Shown: one piece after another, positions 55,480 through 64,000 of the stretch | Numbering within the stretch: the stretch's first letter is position 1 | Layout of the letters: every line of letters starts with the position of its first letter | Assembly (NCBI GenBank): GCA_000151295.1 | Contig: GG745329.1 | Span: 1,582,190 to 1,646,189, forward strand | DNA from: Allomyces macrogynus ATCC 38327 | Lineage: Eukaryota > Blastocladiomycota > Blastocladiomycetes > Blastocladiales > Blastocladiaceae | Length of the DNA: 64,000 nucleotides | Reading direction: 5' to 3' | Translations under genes and position numbers: made by a program | The notes under the pieces: model-generated | Seen by the model: only the letters and a program-made list of their open reading frames with translations | What the model was told of the DNA's origin: nothing | Database searches by the model: none

Positions 55480-56188
55480 GGACTCGACTGGTCGCCACCA
55501 GCTCGATTGCCTGACTAATGTCTTCATCAATCGCAATACCGATATTCTGCCCTTTCGCACGGCCCTGGAACGTTACAGCGAGACGCTTGGCGTGCACTCT
55601 CTCCTGTATGAAGTCGGCCATCTTGCAGTGATTCACCTGGCGCTCGTGGCACCAAACCTGCACGCGCCATGCCTGCACGCAATCATTCGCTCCACGACCA
55701 TGTACAGCGAACTACTGGTACTTTGCTGGAACGGTGTCACCGTCCCGTTGCTGGCACAGCAGATTGGGCACTTTGTGTGGGTTCTCTCGCACAATAGCAA
55801 CCCGAAGCGTGGCATGGAGTGGTCGTTGGCCCTGCCAATGCGTAATCAAGGCCGATTGCCTGATGTGGTCATCAACCGCATCATCAACTTGCTCCACTTC
55901 CGCACCGCTCACAAGCGCCAAGATGCCGTGCTGAGCGAAAAGTGGAACTTGTCCTATGAGACCAGCTGTCTCACTGTGCTCTACTTGGCGCTCACGACGC
56001 CAAACCTGTTTGTGCTGTGCCTCGGCGACGGTTGCGGCAGGTCTCGGTTTCCCGCCTGGTGCCTTCAGCCAACCGTTCACCAAACACCAACGCGCGCCGG
56101 CGGTTGCGCACGCGTGTCACCTCAGCAGACGGGAAAATCGTATCTTGTCGGTCAGGTTGTTGTTCCGCACCCTCTCCACCCGGCTTGA
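55480..56188 (+). pseudogene. F-box/LRR-like family, two fused N-terminal fragments
   Basis: From about 55497, LDCLTNVFINRNTDILPFRT runs through LGVHSLLYEVGHLAVIHLAL to WSLALPMRNQGR, matching residues ~13-130 of the intact copies. At ~55856 the sequence starts the same domain again: LPDVVINRIINLLHFRTAHK then YETSCLTVLYLALTTPNLF, after which similarity ends and an unrelated frame runs to 56188. The ATG at 55442 (MVQPLPNLS, like copy 2 MVHPPPS) is out of frame with the first fragment. No LRR part remains. Confidence 0.75.
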
Positions 56189-56393
56189 CCACCTGCGGAC
56201 CCTCGCGTGGGCTGTGACCGTGGCCGTGGCCGTGGACGTTTCCATTGCATTCAGGGTCACAATCATGGTCACAATAATCCGCATGCACGTTTTCCTCCAT
56301 CTACAAACCATCTAGTTGTGCAAATCTAACAAATCTATTAAGACAGAAACAACTCGGCAACAGCAGTCGTCACTCGGCGCTGATCACGTTGCC

Positions 56394-58484
56394 CTATCGC
56401 GCAGCTCGTACGATGGGAGGAGAAGGCGCTGCGACTTCATGACCAGATCCTCCTTGTGCATTGACATGAGATGCAGGCACGGAATGCGCCAGTGTCGGCG
56501 CGTCCGAACCCTCTTCGACGCCATCCGGACTTCCACCTCGCTGCGTGGCACCCGCGTTGGGATCGGGATCAGCAATTGTATTCGACGCACGACGGCGAGA
56601 CGAGACAACTTCGGCATAGTCGGGCGGCAGGTCCGGCGCTTGGATCGCCGACGTCACGGTATCTGGCGAGTTCATGGCCGTCGTTGCCGACGTTGCGGTG
56701 TCTGGCAAATCCATGGCCGTGGTCAGCGTCGTCGCGCCAGCGTCGCTGGCACAGCGCTCGGTATCATGATCCCAGGAGTCCGAAAACAACGTGGGAGAGC
56801 CAAGACCCGGCGCAAACACCCCAAACTGCGATCGGAACGACAGCCGGGGCCGGCGACCAGGATGGCTGGTCACGATAGGCGCAGTGGCGCCGCTCGTGCG
56901 ACGGCGGACCGTGGAGACGGTGAAAGGAACGACAGCGGTTGGTGCGGGTGCATCGAGCGTGGCTGGAGCGGGTGCAGCAAACACGGTCGGACCGGGTGGA
57001 GAGAGCGCAGTCGAACCGGGTGGAGAAAGCTCGGTCAAAGCGGAAGCAGCAACTGCGGTTGCAACGGGTGCAGAACGAGCGGTCGGAACAGGAGCCGCTG
57101 CCACATCCGGTGCCGGTATCGCAGCTGCGGCTGATGCCGGTCCAGCAACCGCTGTTGGTGCGGGTGAAACGAGCGCATCCGGTGCAAGAAAAGTGGCCGT
57201 CGTGCTTGCTGCCGCCGGCGGCGTCATCGGAACGGCGACAGCCGAATCTTCTGCACTCCGACCGGTCGGTCGCCGTGATGGTGGTTGTGCCACGTCGTCA
57301 CCAGCGTCGTACGCCGGCAGCTCCGTCTCGTCGGCGCCCACGTCGCTGCGCTCCTCAAACATGTAGTTGGACCGGTACCAGAACCGCCACGATTCGAGTT
57401 GCGCCATGACCCGCTGACGATACACATACGCGATCAGCACAAAGATGAGAACCATGCTGGTTTTCCAGATGGTGCCCGTGATCTTGGAGCTCGTCGACAA
57501 GAACTGGAGCCCTTCGAGCCGAGAAAGACCATTGACAAAAAGATCGCCCGTCGAAGAACATTGCGCGCCGACCGCCGAGCACTTGTGGAACATGCACGGC
57601 CACGTCTGCGGGTCGCACCCGGCGCCGTTCACGAGCACAGGTACAGTCACATTAGCCGCCGAGCACGCTGTCACCGCAACAAAGTTTTCGACCTTGGTGA
57701 GCAGTGCGGTGGGGAACGTTGCGTCGCTCCACGCGCGCGGAATAAGCGTGGTGTTGAGGTTCGAGAGGTACTGCGGGGTCGGGTGCGACTTATTGCTGGC
57801 AAAAAAGATCTCGAGGCTCTGGTACGGCGATGGCGCGTTGATCGCGTCGCGGTGGGGCGAGAAAAACGCGTCGGGCTGCGCCAGAGCTGCTTGTAAGGCG
57901 ATGTTTTTCGACACATCTGTGTCGTTGGCATGACCCTTGCACGACGAGCCAAAAGGAGCCGCGACCGCGCATATCCCGAACAGCGAGGCCGGTGCAGGCG
58001 CGCCGCGCGCAAGGGTCGGGTCCACGGAGAGCACGTTCTGGTATTGGCCAAACGCATAGACGTGATCCGAGCGACCGAACGAGGCGTGCGGGAGCGCCGG
58101 CAGCGTCACGTTATACGCGAGAAGCGTCGGGTGCAATAACGGCACGCAAACGCGGGCAGTCCATTGCGTCCACGGCCCGGGGCACTGATCCATGACCTTG
58201 GCGAGCTGATCGTCGAAGGTGCGTTGCGCCGCGTCGTAGGTGGCATTGTTGAACGTGGCGTCAATGGTCGTGTAGGGCGTCAGCGCTGCGACGCAGGGAT
58301 CTTGCACAAACTGGACCGTGGACCAGGCCGCATTGGCACAGTCGGCCGCGCTGAAGCATGTTTGGAAGACCCAAAGTCGAGCATCGTCGTTGGTGGGATT
58401 GGGCGTGTGTGGCCAAGGTGGGGTGGTGGGCAAGACTTGGGACAAGTTGGCGTGGCGGATCTCGACGTAGTCATGGCCCGCCAT
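56394..58484 (-). CDS. Single-pass membrane protein with Cys-rich N-terminal region
   Basis: Open from ATG 58484 (MAGHDYVEIRHANLS) to 56394, 696 residues. I do not recognise the family. Residues ~1-340 look extracellular: spaced Cys (CFSAADC, CPGPW, CVPL, CKGH, CDPQTWPCMFHKC) and many N-glycosylation sequons (NLS, NAT, NVT, NDT, NKS, NTT). One hydrophobic segment follows (WKTSMVLIFVLIAYVYRQ, ~345-362). The ~330-residue tail is Ala/Pro/Thr-rich with an 11-residue-like ATA-PAPT periodicity and ends near PPDYAEVV, a PPxY motif that WW-domain ubiquitin ligases recognise. No signal peptide is visible, so an upstream exon may be missing. Possible cell-surface receptor or cargo; no enzyme motif seen. 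Confidence 0.65.
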   Translation of the reverse strand: MAGHDYVEIRHANLSQVLPTTPPWPHTPNPTNDDARLWVFQTCFSAADCANAAWSTVQFVQDPCVAALTPYTTIDATFNNATYDAAQRTFDDQLAKVMDQCPGPWTQWTARVCVPLLHPTLLAYNVTLPALPHASFGRSDHVYAFGQYQNVLSVDPTLARGAPAPASLFGICAVAAPFGSSCKGHANDTDVSKNIALQAALAQPDAFFSPHRDAINAPSPYQSLEIFFASNKSHPTPQYLSNLNTTLIPRAWSDATFPTALLTKVENFVAVTACSAANVTVPVLVNGAGCDPQTWPCMFHKCSAVGAQCSSTGDLFVNGLSRLEGLQFLSTSSKITGTIWKTSMVLIFVLIAYVYRQRVMAQLESWRFWYRSNYMFEERSDVGADETELPAYDAGDDVAQPPSRRPTGRSAEDSAVAVPMTPPAAASTTATFLAPDALVSPAPTAVAGPASAAAAIPAPDVAAAPVPTARSAPVATAVAASALTELSPPGSTALSPPGPTVFAAPAPATLDAPAPTAVVPFTVSTVRRRTSGATAPIVTSHPGRRPRLSFRSQFGVFAPGLGSPTLFSDSWDHDTERCASDAGATTLTTAMDLPDTATSATTAMNSPDTVTSAIQAPDLPPDYAEVVSSRRRASNTIADPDPNAGATQRGGSPDGVEEGSDAPTLAHSVPASHVNAQGGSGHEVAAPSPPIVRAAR

Positions 58485-59296
58485 GGTCTGTCAAGCGCGC
58501 CAGTGCCGGTGCCGGGCGAGGTAGAAGGGTCGGCGCGTGGCAGGTCGGATCTGGTGGCGGGGTTGGCGGAAACGTTCGTCGGGATACGTCGTGCAGTCGC
58601 GAACGGTGCTGCAGCTCTGGTTGCCTCGGTGGTGCGGGCGGGCATCTTCATAATGGCTGGTGGATGGTGTTGCTGTTGCTGGTGCGGGTGTTTGGTCGGT
58701 TGTGGTTCGCGTGTGGCGAAAGATGCGCCGCACGACGACGTTGAAACAGCCGACAGTGCAGGATGCAGGGCGAACCAGGCGGATCGGGGGGCTGCAGAAG
58801 CGTCGGCTGCCTGTCGGAGAACGCATCAAATCGGCGTTCCGTTGCAAATGCTGCCGGCAAGTGCCTGCCCCGCGGATGCTCCTGTCACGTCCATCGGTGA
58901 GCAGCGCCACACCGGCCGACCACCGCCCGACACGCGCTTCGACGGGTCCGGCTTGCCTCGGGTCGAGCACGACGACGCTGTCGGCCCGGCTGCAGCGCCG
59001 CTCTCGGCCCTCTGCACCCTTGCGAACCACCTGCAAACAACGACGACCGCCGCGCCGCTGCCGCTGGCCCCCACTCGCCGCTACTGCTCTGCACCACACC
59101 CCGCCGGCCGGCAGCGCGCCTTACGCCCCCAAGTGCAGCCCAGCAACGATATTGAACCACGACGCGCACGCCACCGCACGCGCGCTCACGAACCCCCGCG
59201 GCGAGCTTCCGCCGCGCAACGGCCCGGCACGGGCCTCTAGTACCCGTACCCGCAGAGCCCACCCCGCACCACGCCCCCGCCGCGCCGACTCCAACC
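58485..59296. other. Divergent promoter region, membrane protein (minus) and CH-CH protein (plus)
   Basis: 812 bases. On the minus strand a frame with two close cysteines (CSTVRDC, near 58600) might be an extra 5' exon of the membrane protein, but a stop separates it. Otherwise no gene seen. Confidence 0.45.
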
Positions 59297-62200
59297 ATGC
59301 AGCGCGCGACGCTTTTGCAAAAGAAGACGTTCACGAAATGGGTCAACGCCAAGCTCGCGTTTGCCAAGGCGCCCTATGGCCCCGTGCAAGAGCTCTCTAG
59401 AGACCTGCGCGACGGTCTGCGCCTGCTCGCGCTCGTGCGCGCCCTGTCCCCACCAACGCAGAAGACGACCGTCACGCCGCACGGCCGCACTATCGTCGCG
59501 CCCGACCCTCTCGCGCCTGAGCGCCACACGGTCCTGCGCATCCACCATATCGTCAATGTCGGCAAGGCATTGAAGTACGTCGAGCGCGTCACGGGCGCGC
59601 CGCTGCCCAACCTCGGCCCAGAGGACGTGGTCGATGGCAACCTCAAGCTCACGCTCGGGCTTATTTGGGCCCTCATTGTGCGGTTCCAGCTTGCCAGTGT
59701 ACGTTCGCTTGTTCATCACGGCTCAAAGGGCCGTCTGGCTTGGCATCGTGCGCGCAGCCGTTTCTCACGACCTTATCGCTGTCTGCAGGTTGCCGCAGGC
59801 ATGAGCACCAAGCGCTCACCACGCTCGCGCCCAACTTCCCTTGCCGTCTCGGCCCCCGGCACGCCGACCATCGCCCCCGCCGCCGAGGGCACCGGTGGCG
59901 ACGACGCATCGGGCCCGGCGCAGGATGCTGCCGCTGCCGACGAGGGCAGTTCCGGCGAAATGACGCTGAACGAGGCGCAACAGTCGCTGTTGCGCTGGGT
60001 CGCCGTGCAAATCGAGGACGAAATCTACAAGCTCTACGTACCGAACCCGCCGACCGATTTCTCGTCGTGCTGGCAAAATGGCGTCATTTTCATGTGTCTC
60101 GTGCACTCGACGAACCCAGACCTGGTCGACTTGACAACGCTCGATACCGAGACAACCGACAAGGAGGTGTGGCGACAACAGCTTGCCACGGCGTTCCAGC
60201 TCGCCGAGAGCGATTTGGGGATTCCGAGTTTGCTCGAGCCAGGTGCGTTTTCACGGTGTTCATTCGATCGCCAACCCAACGAACCCTGACTGATGTATTT
60301 CTCGCCTGAACAGAGGATCTGGTTGAGTACCCGGACGAAAAGAGCATCATGACTTACGTCTCGGGGTTCTACGTGGCCATGAATGCGATTCGCGAGCGCG
60401 AGCTGCACCCGCTGATCGACGATCCGGTCGTCGCCGAGCTCGAGCAGCAAGTCGCCGACCGCCGCGCCTCGATGCGCCGCACCTCGGTCCTGTCTTCGGC
60501 CACGATCACCGACCAGCAGTCGCCACCAACGCCGTCACTCGTGCAGGTCGATACGTCCTCGACCGCGCGCGACTTGCGCGCTGTCGTCGCCGAGCTCAGC
60601 GGCTTGAAACGCGCCGTTAAGCGCGTCGCCATGGATTACCCGGACTGGGAGTCGCGCGAGGCCGCTCTACATGCTGCGATTACGAAACTCGCAGTACACC
60701 GCGACGATTTCTACGCGGTGATTGAGCGCGAGGCCGGGATCGCGCCGCCGCCGCCGGTGCCACCAAAGGACGATGCGGCTGCGACGGCCACGACCGCCGA
60801 GGGCGACGTCGCCGCGCCTGCACCAGCAGCGCCGGCACCGGCACCAGCGACCCCGACGTCGCCAAAGGTCCCCGCGAGCCCGAACCCCTCGCAAGCGCAG
60901 TTGAATCTCGATGCGGAGCGGCTGGACCGCGTCCGTAACGCCCTCGCTGAACTTGGCCCTGCCGCGCACGCACTCGCCGTCAAGGGTCTGGCCTACTGCG
61001 ACGACATCCAGGTGATGGTCAAGCGGCACCAGCACAGCTTGTCGCTCGAGCGGCTGATCCAGGATTTCTACGAGGACTGCGACGCGTGCAACAAGTGGAT
61101 CTCGGACTCGTCGCTGTCGCTGCTCTTGCAGACCAAGAAGGTGCACGCGTTCACCATGGCCGAAACCAACTTGCAGGAATTTGTCGCGCTGATGAAAGAG
61201 ATCCAGACGTGGTCGGGCGTCATGGACAAGCACCTCGGTGAGTTCTCGGGCACGCTGAATGCGCTGCAAGACACGGCACAAAACTTGCTCGGGCATGTCG
61301 GCGACGGGGCATGGAAGAACGACCAGGTGTTTGATAAAGTGCGCGCGCGCGAGCGCGAAGTCATGGCCGCCTGGCGCCAGTTTTCGGACGATTACACGGC
61401 GCTCAAGGCGCACTGCGCGCCGCTGCTCGGCACGCTCGCACTGCTCACGCGCGCGTTCAAGATTCGCGACGACGTCCAGCACATGGCCACCGAACTCAAG
61501 CTCGCTGTCGGGTCGTCTTCAACCGCGACGGCTGCGGGCGACGACGCTACCGACGCCGCGGCGGGGCCGGACTTGTCAGGGATCACGAACGCCGCGAGCG
61601 CCGAGTTCCTGAGCTCGGTCGTGCACACGGTCGACAAGCTGCAGCCCAAGCTGGTCGCGGCGCAGGCCGACGTGGCTGCACTCAAGGAAAAGAACCAGGC
61701 GATGCTCGACACCTACGCGCCCGTGGCCACGTTAGTGACCAGTCTCGACACGCTGTGCACTACGACCGCCGACCAGTTCAAGATGACCTACCGCGCCGCC
61801 CGGCTCGCGGCGCTCACGCGCGACTGGGCCACGGCACAGCACTACGTCAAGCAAGTCGCCGACTCGTTGCCGCAGCTCAGCGTCAAGGACCGGCTCGCCA
61901 TGACGGGCGCGTCGGTGCCGGCCGATGCTCATGCCGCCCCCGCACCCAAGCGCGACGAGGACGTGCTGGCGCTCCTGACGAATGCCGCGGCCGCGATCGC
62001 GTCGACGGGCACGACGCTCAACAGTTACGAGACGCGCGTGCTCAACAAGCTCGAGGCCAAGACGACGACGCATGCCGCCGACTTGACGCCGGACCAGGCC
62101 GCGCAGATCCAGGCGACCGTCGCACAGGTCATGGGCCAGTGGCGCGACGCCATGACACTGTTTGCGAAACTGCGCGCCGAGGCTGCGGAAGTGTCGTGGG

Positions 62201-64000
62201 TCGCGGACGCGGCGCGCGCGCTCGCCAAGCTCGAGTTCCGGCTGACCGAAGTCACGACGACGCTCGGCATGCACATCAACTCGGGCAGCAACCGCCGGTC
62301 GACGGTCACGGCAAGTATGATCGAAGGGGCTGTCCCATCGGCGCCGGCGAACCCGGCACCGCCTGCGGCCGCGGCTGCGCTCGCACAAGAGTCGTTGCCG
62401 GGCGTGCAGCAGACGCTCGACGACCTGCAAGTCGACTTGGACCAGTTTGTCTCGGCGTTCCCGGCATACGCCGATGTGGCGGCACTGCAGCGTAAGTACA
62501 CGACGCTCAGCTCGTCGCGCGACAAGGCGCAGCGCATTCTCGGCACGCTCATGTACCGGCAAAAAGCCGACGTCCAGCAGGAGCAGGCGATGCAGCTGGC
62601 CACGCGCATCTTGGACGAACTCAACCGTGTCGCGACGCAGGTCAAGCTCGAAGTCGTCGAGGTCGCACAGGTGCCGGACCCGCTCACCGCTGCGGGCACA
62701 CAAGAACCAGCCACAGCCGTTGATTTTGCGCAGGTGACGGCGGCGCTTGACGAGGCGCGTGCGTCACTGCGGCAGCTGCAGGACGACATTGCTGGCCTGC
62801 ACCAGATGCAGCAAGAGTGGCAGTTCACGCTCGAGGGCGCGATCAGCGACCAAATCCGGGCGACACTCGACGCCGTCACGATCGACATCAACACGTGCGC
62901 GCACCGCGTCTCGGTCCTGCAGGGCGCACAGGCCAAGATCAAGGACTTCAATGACTGGCTCGACCGCGTGGAGCGGCTCCTACACGGTGTTGAGATCCCA
63001 TCGGCCGTCGACCCGGACAGCGGCGAGGCGCCGGACGTTGTGATCCCGCGCGTCGGCGACGAGTCGCGCGAAGTGCTCGGCGAGGCCGGGACCGCACTCA
63101 AAGCGCGGAATGAGGCCGATGTGCCGGCCCCGCTCGTGCCGCGGCTCCGCGCGCTGCAGCGTGTGCATGGCCTTTTTGCGCGGCACGTGCAGCTGGCCGA
63201 TGCGCTCACGGAGGTGGTCGACGGGCTCGAGCCTGGCCAGCTGTTCTCGCTCGACCCGGACGAGCCCAACACGCGCATTCCGACGCGCGAAGAGTACCTG
63301 CAGCACACGGCGCACGCCGAGGAATGGAGCGGCAAGTTTGCCGAGCTCTCGGATAAGGTCAGCACGTGGGTCGATGACGCGAACGCGTTCTTGGCGGGTG
63401 CGGGGGAGGAAGGGCAGCAGCAGCCGATCGACGAGGCCTCGCTGTTTGCGACGCCACTCGGCAGCGCCAAGACGCATCTCATGCAGGCGTCAATGGACAC
63501 GTCTGACGCGATTGACAAGCACCAGTTTGCCCTCGGGCTGTTGCAGCGCGTGATTGACACGGACGTCGAAGGCCGCAAGCTGCTCGCAGAAGTCGAGGGG
63601 TTGATCGAGGGCAGCGCCGAGCAGGAGGAGACGGTTGTGTCCCACGTCGAGGACTGGTCGGCACAGTCGGCCGACTTGCACGAACTCTACTCGCCGCTGC
63701 AGGCGCTCGACGCCGAACTGGTCGCAGCCGTGGAACGTATGCGTGGCCGTTTGGCCGTTGCGCGCGGCAAGGCCGTGGCTATGGACCGGCTCGCAGCCAT
63801 GACGCAGGAGCTCAAGCGCATCAAGGACACGGTCGTTGGCACGTCGGCCGTCGCCGACCAGGACCTCTACTCGCTCGAAGCGCCCGAAATCGACCTGCTC
63901 AACCAAGTCGTGTCGCAGTCCGAGGACCAGATCGATGCACTGCGTGTCGAGCTGCTCGACGTGCAGTTCCAGGCCGTGCAGGCCGATCCGCGGTATCCGG
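59297..64000 (+). CDS. Actin-binding CH-CH protein with spectrin-like repeats (3' end outside window)
   Basis: ATG 59297 (MQRATLLQKKTFTKWVNAKL). Exons 59297-59698, 59789-60242 and 60314 onward, introns GTACGT...CAG (90 nt) and GTGCGT...CAG (71 nt). From 60314 the frame stays open to the window edge (>1,540 residues in total). The first CH domain has FTKWVNAKLAFAK, DLRDGLRLLALVRALSP and VVDGNLKLTLGLIWALIVRF. The second has LLRWVAVQIEDEIYKLYVP and SLLEPEDLVEYPDEKSIMTY, the conserved CH2 end. A Ser/Thr-Pro linker separates them. Then come long helical stretches of spectrin-repeat character (WISDSSLSLLLQTKKVHAF, WSGVMDKHLGEF, WLDRVERLLHG, WVDDANAFL). The layout fits the alpha-actinin/beta-spectrin/plakin superfamily: actin cross-linking or membrane skeleton. 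No EF-hand is seen within the window. Confidence 0.88.

Noticed and set aside
62025..63578. 517-codon minus-strand open frame
   Set aside because: Antisense to the spectrin-like repeats; Ser/Cys-rich translation typical of a GC-rich shadow frame.

Overview
The window looks like nuclear DNA of a zoosporic fungus, most likely Blastocladiomycota and Allomyces-like. This is inference; no marker gene was searched. The reasons are: very GC- and CpG-rich protein genes; many short introns (mostly about 60-210 nt); a fungal cell-polarity GEF (Cdc24 with C-terminal PB1); fungal-type S1/P1 nucleases; and flagellar-lineage genes (a relic axonemal dynein heavy chain and a cyclic-nucleotide-gated channel) that most non-flagellated fungi lack. 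Nothing bacterial, viral or CRISPR-like was seen.

Layout. 1-4.4 kb: 3' part of a Myb/SANT-like gene and a gene with two dsRNA-binding domains. 4.9-7.8 kb: two relics of an F-box/LRR-like family, one strongly CpG-depleted. 8.1-20.6 kb, all minus strand: SMYD5-like SET/MYND protein, ribosomal eL6, a CNG-type channel, Cms1, and RIO1 kinase. 21.5-24.8 kb: a Pumilio protein with a CCCH finger. 26.0-27.3 kb: ribosomal eL18. 27.5-33.0 kb: a tandem duplication carrying two secreted S1/P1 nucleases. 33.8-38.8 kb: Cdc24. 39.5-43.4 kb, minus: a PPOX-family flavoprotein, ribosomal uS12 and the ER 3-ketoacyl-CoA reductase. 43.8-49.8 kb, minus: a dynein heavy-chain pseudogene with stops, frameshifts and large deletions. 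50.9-56.2 kb: two intact F-box/LRR-like genes and a broken third. 56.4-58.5 kb: a single-pass membrane protein. 59.3 kb to the edge: an actin-binding CH-CH/spectrin-like protein that continues out of the window.

Themes. Five genes serve ribosome production or composition (eL6, eL18, uS12, Cms1, RIO1). Cdc24 and the CH-CH protein serve polarity and the actin cytoskeleton. Reconstructing 27 introns by reading frame and homology gives an unusual 5' splice site, GTNCG: C at +4 in 23 of 27 and G at +5 in all 27. Several genes (RIO1, the channel, the dsRBD gene, the Myb-like gene) need a one-base frame change to read through. Some of these may be assembly errors, so the dynein lesions should be judged with that in mind.
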